Shown one piece after another: positions 12,976 through 25,601 of a DNA stretch of 64,000 nucleotides. The stretch's first letter is position 1. Every line of letters begins with the position of its first letter. The notes below the pieces were generated by a model. The model saw only the letters and a list, made by a program, of their open reading frames with translations, had not been told where the DNA came from and ran no database searches. A program made the position numbers and the translations under genes. This DNA is from Trichostrongylus colubriformis (lineage: Eukaryota; Nematoda; Chromadorea; Rhabditida; Trichostrongylidae), in NCBI GenBank assembly GCA_963978905.1, contig OZ022257.1, positions 8,950,509 to 9,014,508 of the forward strand, written 5' to 3'.

Positions 12976-13354
12976 GACTGGATGACTTTCCTTGTGACTG
13001 GCCTTCACTGGACTGCTTATATGGTGCTGGATAGATGCTCTCAGATTAACGAACGAACATAGAGCGCTTGCAACACAAAAAGTCTCTTCCCTCTATAATT
13101 CTGCACTAGCGCTGCACATGATCGGGAGCATTCTCCTCGTGAAACGTAACAGGCCTACGTGAGGATCAAATACTGCTATTGGACATCCAACAAACACTTT
13201 GCTATACAAATAGTTCCCGTAATTATGTAAATGTTTAGAAGAGGGGAGCAGACAATGTTTGCACCACAGGATTTGAAAAACTGTCTGCTACGTGATTAAG
13301 CAATGATATCAGACGTTGTTCATGAAAAGCTCACCCTTCTACAATACCGCTCAC

Positions 13355-14010
13355 ATTTTTGATTAATCTACACCTCGCGACGGATTATTCGCCGTAAACC
13401 GTCTTACCGTCATAAGTTTGTTCAAGGTGAATGCAATCGAAAAATATCGAGCAGTTTCGTAGATATAAGCTTCGGAACTTGGGAAGATTTCGCGAAAAGC
13501 CCTAGCTGAAAGGTGCACAACAAGTTTGAGATAATGCAGCAGAAAACGATGGCAACCAATGAACACGAGAATGTAGTTATAACGTGTCGGAAACCCACCT
13601 GAAGATAGAAAAAAGATTTTTTGTAAGCTTTCGTCGAGAAACTGATGACCTACTCAATAAAATTCGGTATTTCATACGTCGTTAAACTCTTTACATCGAG
13701 AAGGATTCAATGCTTCCAGTTTTTACCTTAAATTTTCTACTTTCAACGAGATTATGACGGTGAGACGATTTACGGCAAAAAATCCGTCACCAGGTGTCGA
13801 TTATTCAATAAAGGTGAGCCTCATCGTTCAGAGACGTCTTATGGGGCTCTGTACAGGTCATTACTGTTTGAAGAGCACTGAGGGTGGACCAGCGCCGAGT
13901 GTTTCATGCTGCATCCACTGGAGATGTTGTTCACAGAAACCCGATCATGCCTCCATTCCATATGTCTCATATTCATATGTTGTTGATTCTGTATTTTGTT
14001 ATCGCTATTA
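13355..14010 (-). repeat. Right arm of the 3.1-kb palindrome
   Basis: This arm is the reverse complement of 10910-11570. On the minus strand it carries an exon-like segment at 13505-13408 (98 nt, open, TTTCAG acceptor, GTAAGA donor) containing AFREIF and the end FTLNKLMT. A 98-nt counterpart lies at 51168-51071. The segment precedes the signal-peptide exon of the secreted-protein gene, so it may belong to a neighbouring or upstream transcript unit, but no start codon linking them was found. Confidence 0.75.
13408..13505 (-). other. Exon-like open segment of unknown gene
   Basis: This 98-nt stretch is bounded by CACCTTTCAG and GTAAGA and is open in one frame (AFREIFPSSEAYIYETARYF, then LNKLMT at the end). 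The copy at 51168-51071 has the same length and frame but its donor GT has become GA. The copy in the left palindrome arm (about 11420-11515, +) has lost one base and the frame. No domain is recognised. It is either an ancient exon of the duplicated unit or chance preservation. Confidence 0.35.
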
Positions 14011-14470
14011 AAGGAACCGGTAGGAGTCCGAAACAAGAGGAAGATGCAAAGAAATGAACATTTTCTAACGAACACACAATGTTAGAAGCGATAACAGGTG
14101 AAAAACACAGACTCAAAAACGCGACGCTGCGGTATGTATTCGCATCACATTCGCATCAGCACACTGACTTTCCGAGTTGTCCGCTGTAGGAGACGGGCCG
14201 CGCGCCAGCGTCAGTTGTAGCAGCTGACTCGTAGCGCAGTGGAGTGCATTCCCAACTACATTAGCATTCATGTAAGTATATCTAGAAACAATATAAGAAA
14301 GAGCAAAGTAAAAAGTAAAAGGAAATAGCAATTTTATAATAGAAACATCTTCCTCTGGCTTCATGCCAAGGCGTCAAATTGGCGAGTTCGTGCAATGGCG
14401 GCCACTTAAACTCGTCCACACTACGTGTGTTCTACCGTAAGCCAAAATTACCCCCTTCCGGTGTCTTTAT
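14010..14470 (+). repeat. Dispersed repeat (partner at 31700-32120)
   Basis: Shared blocks in order are AGGAAGATGCAAAGAAATGA, CAATGTTAGA-GCGATAA, TTCCGAGTTGTCCGCTGTAG and CCGGTGTCTTT. The partner lies in intron 2 of the chemoreceptor gene in the same orientation. The sequence is non-coding as far as can be seen. A fragment resembling 13180-13360 follows at about 14510-14690. Confidence 0.6.
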
Positions 14471-14697
14471 AGCTGAAATCATTTCTGGGCGCACTCCCAT
14501 AAAAATCAAATACAGCTATTGAACATCCAACGAACACTTTGCTATACAAATAGTTCCCGTAATTATGTAAATGTTTGGAAGAGGGGAGCAGACAATTTTG
14601 GCACCGTAGTATTCAAAAAACTGTCTGCTACGTGATTAAACAGTGATATCAGGCGTTGTTCATGAAACGCTCCCCCTTGTACAATGCTCGCACGAAG

Positions 14698-16835
14698 GCT
14701 TGCGGCTTTGAGCAGAAGCGAAACAAATGTCTCGCCCTGCCATCACCATCTACTACGACTCCTCAATCTAACAGTTAGTTTTGTCTATTCATACTTGCAA
14801 CCCCAACTGCAAGTTTGAGCAAATTCAATGAAACGTGATATGGGAGTATTTCTGTTTTGTAGAACTTTTGTAATTATCAAGGAATTTTCTGTATCGCTTC
14901 TCACTTAACTCATCTAGACATTGCATATCGTTACACTTATTTATTTGTTTATTTATTTATTCACATGGTGAGAATTCCTTGCAATCGCGATTATTCCTGA
15001 TGTTGCCGTTTCGAGGAGTAATGATCTGTTCGAGTTATTCGTCCAGATATTCGGAGAAGGCAACGGTGCAAGCAATGCAATTGGATCATTCATCAATGGA
15101 TGATCCCAACTCTAGAAGACTTTACTTATTGTTTTCACTCATGAGTGCCAGATATTTCTTTCATAGTTACTGAAAGGCTCAAATGAAATCGAAATCATCA
15201 TGGAATCATGGTTCGAGTAGATTGCTGTAATTATCCCGAACTCAGCCCATCGTAACCGTTTCGCTGCATAGAAGGCATCTTAAGGGTAGGCGAATATGAA
15301 AGTAGAGATAAGTAGAGCTGTAAAAGCTGATGAGTATAACAGTAGAGAAAGAACAAAACTGAACGGTCAAAAACTAGAGAACTGAGATCCCTCTCAGTAT
15401 CAAGGACAACCCATATCGCCCTCTGCGTTCACTGAAGATGGAAATGAAATGTAAACTGAAAATGCAGACAAGGAGGACACTTAAACCAGCATGTTGCTCC
15501 ACTCCCTATGGTTATTTCGCCGTAAGCATCATCAGTATCGAAATGCGTCCAAAGGAGAATATGATACCCTGAGGTCGCTTTCACACTCTGCGGCGCCGGC
15601 GGCGGATAGTTTTTGCATGTCTCTGAAACTCCACTTATGCCACCCACCTCGTTGACTGCGTCATCTCTGCACCTGCCCCGTGCCACTCTGCCTTGCTGCC
15701 TGTGAACGCAGCCACGCCCTGCCGGTGCAGAGTATGAAGGCGACCTAATCAGGAAAGCCATTAAACATATAGTATCTTCTCTGCACATTTAGCACCACAA
15801 ATCTCTGACCTTATTCTTTGATCTTTATCTTTGACATAAGTAGGCCAGCTACGTGACGAAGATCTTGGAATCAGTATCAAGTCAATTGCTTCATGAAACA
15901 AAACCCGCTCATGGTTGGGCTGACCCCAAGCCAGTCCTAGGAACACTTGCTGTTCACCCGCTCACGCCTGCTGGAATGTCTCTACTGAATTTCCTTCGTA
16001 CCTCATTATGTACAAGTGGATAATGAGGTGCGAAGGGGATTTTGAGCATCGACTGCTGATTGTGAAATTCTTTATAGCCTTTATCACCATATAATCAATA
16101 TAATATCACAAGGCTCAACTGAGAATGAGTCATCAATGCTAGTATAAAATGAATTTGAGGGAATGGAGTTCATAGAGCAATGGAATAAATTTTTACGGAG
16201 TAAAAAAAACTTGGAACATGAGCGTTGGCAATCTACCCATAGATCTGAGGATAGGATGAAATATATGCAATCGCTAACACAACTGTCATTGCGTTCCGTC
16301 AGAATCAGTGACATTTGAGCATCTCCTTTCGAAGGAGGCGTCCGTAGAAGGCTTTGCTTGCAGCGGAACCATTTTTCTCCGGAATCCTATCCAGAGAATA
16401 ATGACGGTGGAGACTTGGGCGATTTCGAGACACCATGGAGCTGTCGGACCGAACTTCGTGTACAGTATGCTTAAATGATCACGGTGGCAAAAAGTTCTTT
16501 TCACTTTTGCTTTATGAAGTCAATTCACTTTCGTTGTCCATGCGACAAAGTGCACTAAAATACAGGGCTACTGGACATTGCAGAACACCATGTTTTTCAA
16601 TGTAAATACCAAGATCAGATACTCAAGTGAATTTGGCTGCAGGAAAGGAAATACGTGTGATCCATGTATCGCAAGATGCTTGGAATTCGATCCTTTTGTT
16701 TTGATGCAGGCCTTTAGACCTTCGAAATCGGAACTTACAGCAACCCGTCCGTAGTTATTCATGTACCGTTACTGAACTCAGAAGTGTATCAAAAGGTTCT
16801 TCTAATGTCCGCTCTGCCGCTCTAGCCTAGTGAGC
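14698..16835 (+). pseudogene. Duplicated 3' end of EB/lustrin gene with flank (gene fragment)
   Basis: This second copy of 7193-9070 has no upstream exons. The penultimate-exon remnant (14698-14773) still reads CGFEQKRNKCLALP and keeps its GTTAGT donor. The last-exon remnant (about 14984-15103) is open from AIIPDVAVSRSND to a TGA at 15101. The splice acceptor, however, is lost: TTGCAG has become TTGCAA, and an insertion rich in TTTATTTA units (14925-14965) sits just before it. A further insertion of about 260 bp (16072-16335) splits the downstream flank. With no start and no acceptor it is probably a non-functional fragment. Confidence 0.8.
15584..15744. mobile_element. Foldback element with TTCATACTCT termini, copy 2
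   Basis: CACACTCTGCGGCGCCGG on the left and CCGGTGCAGAGTATGAAGGC on the right are inverted repeats. This is the orthologous position of copy 1 within the segmental duplication, so the element was present before the duplication. Confidence 0.6.
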
Positions 16836-17446
16836 ACTTTGCTCAGCTCCGCTTGTTCATCAGCAAATTTGGGCTCCTCCTTCTACTCTGATTCGAAAAA
16901 AGCTATGCTGTATGCGCACTCTGCTGGATAATGAAGCAATAACCCTGGCACCTCATACTGATAGGCTCCTCTGCACGGGTACATCCGGAGAGCAGGCTTG
17001 CCTAACAATCCCATCGATCTCTCAATGCTCTTGACGCTTCAGAAGGTGGACGGTGGCGACACTGAGTGACTGCGGCGCATTGTAGGCTCCGTTTTCGAAT
17101 GTCTGAAGGCCTGCAGCAGAGCAAAAGGATCTTATTACTAGCACCTTGTATGATATAGTGATCGATATACGCTATAGTGAAAAGACAGTTGCCTTCTCTC
17201 CTTCAGTTGGATTTGTTTGTTTATGTGTCCCTATCTCAGATTACATATACATAAAGTTAGACGGTGTCCTGCACTTTTCAGCCATCCTGTAGAATGGCCC
17301 TCGCCCAATGAAGATTCCGACAAGTTCAGGAGCTCTAGGCATATATCACACAAAGCTATTTTGGAGTCAAGTAAAATCTTATAAATTCATGGCGAAAAAT
17401 CACTACAGGAAAATTTCTCGGATATCCATAGGATGAATTTACCGAC
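16836..17446. other. No gene recognised
   Basis: This is the region downstream of the last recognised exon of the MFSD8-like gene on the minus strand. A final transporter exon (last membrane helix and tail) would be expected here, but no open segment with correct phase and a convincing acceptor was found. Confidence 0.5.
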
Positions 17447-20400
17447 CTGGTAATAAGCGGCGCTATCAGTCTTCCTATAGACCCTGCCATTTGAAAAACT
17501 CCTTGAAAGGTGCCCTGAAAGTTGAGTGGTGTACAGTTGTTAGAATTACCTGAGCAACACTTCTTCTGTAACATATTTCTTTGCTCGTTTGACAAGAAAT
17601 TGCTACTTTGACCAGTTGGCTATCTGCCGGCTTGGTTGAACTGGTATGGAGAATTGCCTATGTGATACTGGTAGCTGTGCAAATAAAAGAGCATGTTCAA
17701 ACAAAAGAGTTTTGCTGGAAATTTAATTTTTATGAATAGATTCAGGCCGAGGGACTATATAAGATTATGTCCAGCTACTTACATTGATACAAAATTCTGA
17801 AGAATCATAGCCTATCGAACGACTTGGAACATCGGTTCACACACATAAAAGCGGGAAGGGAATTCGAATAGCATAACCAGATGAAGTCCTAGTTATGCTA
17901 TTTGATTTTCCTTTCCTAAAATTCCAAATAATGAAGGAGTACTCATTCTACGAAAGGGGCCCTTATGGAACGCATGTGAAAGCGCGCGTGCCAACTAAAA
18001 AATTCGAAAAAATGACCCTAAAAAAAAACTTATAACTTTGCTAACCTGCCGTCGAGGTCCAATTATTTCAGAGTACAATGTGGTCACGGCGACATTCAGT
18101 ACTGAGGCGGCCACTCCAAAAACCAACACGTAAAATGGGTAATAAACCTAAAAATTACAAGATACATGTCGCCTTTCCCAGAAAGCTTCTCAACGACATT
18201 TGTGTGCTCGACATTTGATCCATTCGGGAGATTTGGTGAGAAAAAGGGAGTTGCTGGCCTCAAACGGATCCTCTCATCACCTACATATAGAGGGCGATGC
18301 AGCACCTCTCAACAGGAGCGGTCTCACTAGTGAGTGTATAAAGGATATGAGAAAACTGCGAGGGCAGGGCACAGACAAGAGTCCAAGAGAATGACCGTTT
18401 TAGTACGTCCCTCTCCCCTTCAACGGGTCAATGGGGTCCCAAGTACACCCCTCCCCTTGTCAACACCTGCATAGGTTCTACAGTGTTGATCACTCAGATA
18501 CAATCATATTTTTTACATCGGCTGATGGCACGTTCCGCTTACTATCTGGCCTGGGACATTAGCTGGCCTCTGCAATTACGATCCCCCCCCCCCATCCTAA
18601 ACGTCAAATACGACTCCCTACCGAGAAATCCTCGACTCCCCGTGTACCCTACGTGAGACCGCTGTCAGACTTCGACATGCGCTACGACCTTAAAATTGTC
18701 GATTTCGTAACCTCACGTGCTTGGTCGCGACACCTCCAAATCGCAAAATCACGAAAGTGCAGAATCGCGGAGTCTGACGGCGCCCTGATAACGCATAAAT
18801 AAACTTCGTTGTGATTGTCAAAATAATGATAATAGAGGATTTTTTACCACTCACACTGATCTGAACCATACCGTATACGTAATTCGTGTAACTACACATT
18901 TCACTCACCCATGCAGATACGGCGGTCAGGCCATCGCACCAATCGAATCGATCGGCTGCGCAACCCCAATCAGATCCTTAAAAGAAAGGATCCGTTTTCC
19001 TGCTTCACCTCTTTTTTCTCATAAATGAATCTGAGGTATACTACTTTCTAAACAGTATCATAAAAACGATGGACATACCATTGACAGCTATCTCAACATA
19101 ATTTGGTAGAAATGGCCAAGGAAGAGTGACGAGAAAGACAGCACCGTAAATGACTATAGCGGTTATTGACGAAGCCCGAGGTGGTAGCCTTAAAAAGTTA
19201 AACAATTTAAAGCCAAGACTGTCTACTGAAAAGCTCCTCCTGTCAAAGTAGCACATAGTTTAGTTCTACTAGTTAAAAATGGTAAAATAATCTCAAAATA
19301 AGGAAACGATGTAGTATTATATTTGGGGAATGAAGCAATAGGGCAGCACTGCATGATCCCCTGTTACATTCATACTCTGCGACGCAGTCAACAGGCGCAC
19401 GCAAAGCAGGTTCGGTAGTTCGCGCGGTCGTCGCAAGGTAAGGCCACGCTCATGCTTCGCGTCGGTCGTCGGCAGGGCGTAGCTGCTTCTACAGGCTGCA
19501 TGGCAGAGTGGCACGGGGAGGTGCAGATACTGCGCAGGCAGCGAGACAGATTGGCAGAGGCAGAGACGCAGAGTCGGCCACCGGCACCGTAAAGTATGAA
19601 CGCAGTACAACGCTTCCTCAGCGGGCTTACGACCTCTTCACGGAGGATTTGTCGGCCTGGCTGCTACATTAGCCGTGATCTCGAGTTGCTATGAATAAGA
19701 CAAGACTTTATATAAACAGTATTACATACCACTTAGCGAGATCGAAGAAGATGAATACAAAATATAGAACGACTCCAACGCCACCAGCTGCAAGATGGGC
19801 CGCTGAATTTACTGTAACGGCTTCCTCCTTGTCCAATGAGAACATCAACATCGAAAATGGAGATCCGAGACTAAAATCAACTTTGACTATATTCCTGTGG
19901 TGAATAAAGTGGCTAGTAACGAATACGTGTTCCGCACAGGGCACTCCCAGGTGTTGAGAAAATTAGCCGCTTCAGCAACCCCCCCCCACCCCTTTCTGCA
20001 GCCTTCTAGGAAAGCTGAATGCGATCCCCTTTTTTGACCTCTACTTTACCAATTGCCGGATTGTATAGTTGCAATGCATTTCATTGCTAAACAAAGGACT
20101 CTTCGCTTCTCATCTTGTTATTAAGGCTCAAATTCTAGTCGTTGTCGCTGACCTCTGCGGGCCCCCTCCCAGCATTCCTGCCCGTTCGAATGCGACCCCT
20201 CCTGTCGACTCTTCGACTCCCGGTGTATACTTTCCGCATAATCTAACAGAACTTTCCATTCCCATGAAATTTCGTTCTAGTTTTTATTTTTAGTATGAAG
20301 AGGTCAACATGGTTGCGCTCATCGGTTGTCCCCTCTAGTCATTGAACACCTCGATTTTTGGATGAAAGTGTGCTTCATTTCATTTCACAAGGTATATATA

Positions 20401-23400
20401 GAATCTTTACTATAATCACATACATTGTCACTAGCCGATGTGCAGCATGACTAAGGAGTGAAAAGGCCGTGGAAACTCACGTTTCAATGGTTGTTGTAGC
20501 AAATATTTGAACGAATCGTGTTATCACACAGATAGACACCGCAATCATAGAAATCGAAAGAAGTCCGGCGCCATCCTAAAACAGTGCAGTAACGTTTTCG
20601 CAAGCAAGTCTTCTACTGAACTTGGCAAAAGCTTCCGCTAAGCCAGATCTCACTAACAGTCTCCTCGCGGTGTGTGCCATCAGGTCAGAAAATTCGCGTT
20701 GCGGCGGCCGGAGTGCAAGGCTGGCACAAGCTATGCGAGCCGTACTGTTCCCAAAGCGATACCATGTCCCCCGTTATTGTAGGCGTAATCGCTTCGGGAC
20801 TCAACTGGTACGCCGCCCCTATCGTGTACCATCTCGTCGCGCGTCAACGAATTTTTTGCCCTAATGGCACACTCCCTCCACTCTGTCTCACCTTTGCAGC
20901 TTCACTGTGTAAAACATCATATCGTTCCTCAAAAACACACAGGATGAGCCAAAATCCCAGTATATTCAACAGCAGTGCAAATAGAGCGGGAGCATTGTAT
21001 ATATTGAGCTGATAAAATGGCAGTATGTATATGCCATTGGAGCCAAGAGGTGTGAATAATAATTGAAAAGCTGCAAATTCGCGATGAAATGCCAACATTG
21101 TGGTCATGGCCTCTGTGGTAGCAGAGCAAAGCCCTCTTCACAGGTATCTTACAAGTACATCTACAGTGCGTTCTCACTTGAAGGCACATTTCGCGATAAT
21201 CAGATAGGTCGACATACCTTCTTGGAAAGGTAGAACCTTAGATAACAAGTCTGGCTGCACCTTTTTCTCGTCGCCCCGGTGTGCTATCACGGCGCTTCAC
21301 CTGCTCGAACCCGCTCCGACTCTACATATTCTGCTCAGTTGACCGTTAAGGGGGATCAAGCGAGGCGTTGGAGTGGGTTCGAGCAGGTGTAGCGCCGTGA
21401 CGCCGCACCGTTGCGACGCACATAGGTGCAGCCTGACCTAAGCATCTACCGTTCCAAGGAGGAAGATCGATCCATCAGATCTTTGCGAAATTGTCTTCAG
21501 GAACTTATCTCACCTGGACCAATGAGGGTTCCCGTAGCAATTCCACCAGTCACGCAGGCTATAGCACGTGAACGATCCGATTTCGATGAGGATGTTGACG
21601 CATACGCTCTGAGAAGCGCCATGTTCCCTGAATCGTACTTTAATAGTTCGTTTCATAAGTCTGATTATACTAACTTATACGTTTTATAAGTATGAGAGCT
21701 TCAAAAACATGGTTGAGAGTTATAATGATGAAATTTGCGATGCTAATCAATCCATATCAGGATGCGCCACGCACTATAGTAGTTCCCCTCAGAATCGTGG
21801 TGACAGGTGAATGCAATGTGGCCCTAATGAGTCGCGGAGGCCAAACGATCCATAAAAAATTTCCTGCCATACAAGGACCTCATTGAATTTTGAGGCTAAA
21901 CATAGGAAGAGCAGCTATTCGCCTATTTGAGTAGCACAAAATGCAATTTAGCAAGTTGATGCGATTTGAAATTTGAATTTATCATCCTGTGAACGCAAAA
22001 ACGGGCCAGGACCTTCCCCCCCCCCCCCCCCATAATACTGTACATTAGCACTTTACTTGAACTGGCTGTCACTACAAGGCTCGAGAAAATCGATTCTGAA
22101 TCATTATCCTATCTCAAAGGCGCCAGTAGGGGTAAGGGAAAACTGAGATCTGGGAGTACATGTTCTCTAAAAACTAACCCTCCACTTAAGAGAGGTCATA
22201 AGTGGCAAAAATCGCATTGAAAAAACGCGGCTTGGGGTCTTATAACGACCCCGCAGCACAGCATGTCGTCCTGCGGTCCTGCAGCCGGGCGAGTCGCCGG
22301 CGGGAGGGAGCGTGGAAACGATCGCGACTGGCTGGTTCAGACTCTGACCTGCCTTCAGTCCACTCCGGCTAGAGACGCAGAGGACGAGAGGGAAAGGGGG
22401 GATATTCGGGTTCCTACTCCTCGGTTTTTTCGCAGTGTTATGTCGTTCTTCTCTACTCTTATATTGCTGAGACCTCAACTTTCACAATCCCCCAATTTGC
22501 CCCTCTTGCTGTCTTTATTCTTGAATAACTTGACTTTGACCCTTTTCAAACTGATGGATGCAGGCGCAGTTTTGAAATCCTCGAAAAATAGGACAGGTGG
22601 AAGTACAGAAACTGTGTGAATATCTATTTCCGGTTATTCGTTTATTAGTAAAAAAAAGTACTTGCATTCTGTTCGAAATGAGCTTTTACCTGTTCCTGAA
22701 CCAGTAATAAACCGAGCTATCATCATCACTATAGTGACACTTGAAGAGGCAAAAAACTGCAGTGATAAATATATCGAGTTACCAACCATCATAAAAACGA
22801 AACCTGCCAGAAGAGGTAGTCGAACCTGAACGCATTCGTTTAGTTGTTTACTCTGTATCGTGGTTGAAAATGCTATTTAGGGAGCTTCCTCAGGATGTAA
22901 CTATTGCGTCATTCTTTGCCTTTCATTTTTTAAGTTTCTAGTCGAAAAAAAATTTGACAAAGCAGTGAAATATTTCCAAAATCCTCGAGTGGCTTAACAT
23001 TTGTCAAACTACCAAAAAAAATCGATTTGACCAACCTGTTCAATTCGATTGCTCCAATAACCAAAACTCGGTGCTGATATACATTGACCAAGACTGTACA
23101 TTGCTACAATAAACCCGTACTCCGTTTCCACAGCATGTGGATTGAGCTGAAAAAAAGTGAAGTATTAGGTCATTCCATAAGTTTCAAGGGAAAATTTTTC
23201 CTATGAAAAATTTTCGTACAGCATATCATCCGAGAGAAATTTATCTGGAAATTTATCTGCTCTACAAAAAGTTATGTGCATCTCATGAGGGTATTAGAAT
23301 GGGGCCGATTTCAGGCTAGTTCCTAGTCGAAGTGATAGGTCTATTCGACTAACATTGACCAAAATCGGCAAATCATTTAATCATCGTATTTTACTCAGGC

Positions 23401-25601
23401 GCATTCAATCAGCCACGTCTTCCGTACGTGGCCCCGACCCCTCATCCAAGTCCCAGTGACTGGCTGATGCAGAAGTCGTGTCAGCCCTTTTCCAAACTTG
23501 GTTTTTCCGCGACAAATTGTTGATTTTTGGCAATACATTCGACTAAAGGCGTAAGAATTTTCTCAACCAGTCCGCTGAAAGAGAAAGGATGGTGAAAATT
23601 GAGACCAGCTGGTGATTAAGGACAGAGACATATCACTGTCAAATCCCTCTAATTTCTGCTGAAAAAAGTAATTTGTGAAATAACGTCAACTAGAAACTTT
23701 TCGCATAATTAAAAAATTCAGTCCAAATCGCAGCCAAACCAAGCGCAACATAAATTTGATAGAACAGAGGAATTCTTTCAAGTAATCTGTAAAGCAATGT
23801 TAGACAAAAATTTAGAGGGGATTTTTTTTTTCAAATAGACGTCAGTACTTTCGGAAAAGCAATTTGGGACGAGTGCGAGGCGAATTCTTGTTCAACCAAG
23901 TGGTGAAAGTTGCAGATGGGGTGGGGGCTGAGTAAGGTACCCATATCGATTGATTTCCCTTTGGTGAAATATATCGATACAAAATTTGCCGGTTTTGATA
24001 ATTTTTGCCGATCAGACCTACCACTTCACCAGCCTGGAAATCACCATCATCCTAGGGCACCCAAAAATTGCGCCTAATCCTTTGTGGAGCAGATTAATCA
24101 CTTTCGTATCATATACAGTAGCGCTCAAAAGTCTTCGGCCAAAACTTTTTTGTCATAACTTTTTTTCTACTTGACCAAATTTGACAAAATTTTAATATGT
24201 GGTGCCTGAAACTATTGTCAACATTTCCTTCTACTTGAGCGCCGCTTGCCACTTTTCATGATTTTTTACAAGAATTTACTACAAGACCACCCAAAAAAAG
24301 TAAGAGGCGTGTTCAAGAGAAACGGCTTTATATACAAAAACAAAACGAGCAAGCCTCAGAGAACATTAATATATTGTAGAAAGACCACGACTTTTGATGA
24401 CAGCGGCACAGCGGGACGGCATACCGATGGCACTCCAAAAACAAAAAATTTCATATAACCACGTAACCTACACCGTTGCGCGCCTAAATAGTATATTAAG
24501 TATGCAGTGTCTCCGAGTACAACATACTAAAATTTCTCTTAAACCGGTGCAGTTGCAAAAAAGTTACAAGTGAAAAAACCCAAGCGAAAGACCATTTCGC
24601 CGAAGACTTTTGAGCGCTACTGTATGTATGACATCCTGCACAAACTCGTGACTTTATAGGAAAAATTTCCATTCGAAAAAGCAGCATTACTTAAGTGTGA
24701 TCGAGCCGTGATAATTAGGCGACCACCTCATGCTATGCATATCACGATGAGGGTGGAGGTGCGATTCAGCGTAAGCTGCGAGTCGAGGATTCCTCGACGG
24801 GGGGCGCATGTGACGGCCGGAATGGGGTGTGGGGGGTCGTAATAGGAGAGGTCAGCAATGGTTTTAGGCCAAATGACAAGCGAAAGTTGCCGTCAAATGA
24901 CCCGGTTTTGTAAGAAAGTAAGATTGAGTGTTAGTGATCGGCACCAAATTTACTGTAAAAATACTAATTAGTTCTATGCAATCAGCTATAGTTACTGATA
25001 ATGTTTAGGCTATGTAGATGTAAGGGAGAGGTGTACTTCGGTCACGGTCGAAAGAAGATAGGGAGGACGGGAGGGGGGGAGGGGGTAGCGTGCCGAAGCG
25101 GCCATTTTCTTCGACACCAAGGTGTGCCCTGGTGTGGTCATGGGTTGGCTGACCAAGGTTGGCTAAGATCGGCTGTTCCACTGAAAATTTCTTAACTATT
25201 CATTTCTTTGAATCGTCTGGACCGCAATCGAAAAAGCTACTCTGTGATTGTATTCTGATAGCTTTTCTCGCAGAAGCTTATCTATTCCATCATGACTGCA
25301 GTACTAAAAACACTGAAGCTTATCTTCGAGTTCTACTCGCCATAGAATGGGGTTGTGAAAAGTCTTAGCCAACTTAGGCACTAACTTGGTAGTGGGAAAA
25401 CGATTGCTGGACACAAACGGAAATCTGGTAGAATAATCTGTAATCAACCTTTTTGAGATAAGGCCACATTGAGCTGAAAAAGATGCTAGCCTGTGCGGCC
25501 TGGATGAATGAACAACCACCAGCAATATAAATCGAACGCCATGGTGTCTTGGAAGGTTCAGCTTCATCCGACTTCGAAACTGTTTCGGCATCGGAATCCT
25601 C
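17447..25601 (-). CDS. MFSD8/CLN7-like major facilitator transporter (11 exons seen, both ends incomplete)
   Basis: Exons in order: 25601-25449, 23146-23036, 22825-22690, 21627-21514, 21070-20892, 20575-20481, 19894-19730, 19188-19079, 18976-18909, 18147-18046, 17514-17447; codon phase is consistent across all ten introns (about 433 codons). Family marks include TPWRSIYIAGG with SSMWPYLKKLNP before helix 1-2, MYSLGQCISAPSFGYWSNR at the helix 2-3 loop, ARFITGSGTGN, DRSRAIACVTGG, LNIYNAPALFALLLN, EIIGPRRQ and QGVFQMAGSIGRLIAPLI. MFSD8 relatives are 12-pass proteins of lysosomal or other internal membranes; in mammals MFSD8 is the CLN7 protein. The substrate here is unknown. The loop between 18976 and 18909 carries two cysteines. 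The start-codon exon (upstream of 25601) and the last helix (below 17447) were not found. Introns hold foldback and Tc1-like elements. Confidence 0.85.
19366..19602. mobile_element. Foldback element with TTCATACTCT termini, copy 3
   Basis: ATTCATACTCTGCGACGC on the left and GGCACCGTAAAGTATGAACG on the right are inverted repeats; the core has GGCAGAGTGGCACGGGG, the complement of the core of copies 1 and 2. It sits in the intron between the 19894-19730 and 19188-19079 exons of the transporter gene. Confidence 0.6.
21268..21421. mobile_element. GC-rich foldback element in transporter intron
   Basis: GTCGCCCCGGTG followed by CACGGCGC-TCACCTGCTCGAACCC is mirrored by GGGTTCGAGCAGGTGTAGCGC and ending GTTGCGAC, leaving a short central loop. 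The whole of about 150 bp can fold into one hairpin. It lies between exons 21627-21514 and 21070-20892. Its GC content is clearly above that of the AT-rich surroundings. Confidence 0.65.
22130..22510 (+). repeat. Dispersed repeat, copy 2 (partner at 1650-2010)
   Basis: This is the same order of blocks as in the EB/lustrin intron: ACCCTCCACTT, AATCGCATTGAAAAAACGCGG, GACCCCGCAGCACAGC, AGACGCAGAGGACGAGAG. It is embedded between transporter exons 22825-22690 and 21627-21514. Confidence 0.6.
24114..24624. mobile_element. Tc1/mariner-like MITE, intact, 507 bp
   Basis: Terminal inverted repeats of about 24 bp begin CAGTAGCGCTCAAAAGTC at 24116 and end with the complement at 24622; both ends are flanked by TA (24114-24115 and 24623-24624), the target duplication of Tc1/mariner transposases. 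There is no transposase ORF inside. A 5'-truncated second copy, itself split by an LTR element, lies at 33946-37160. This copy sits in the intron between transporter exons 25601-25449 and 23146-23036. Confidence 0.85.
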
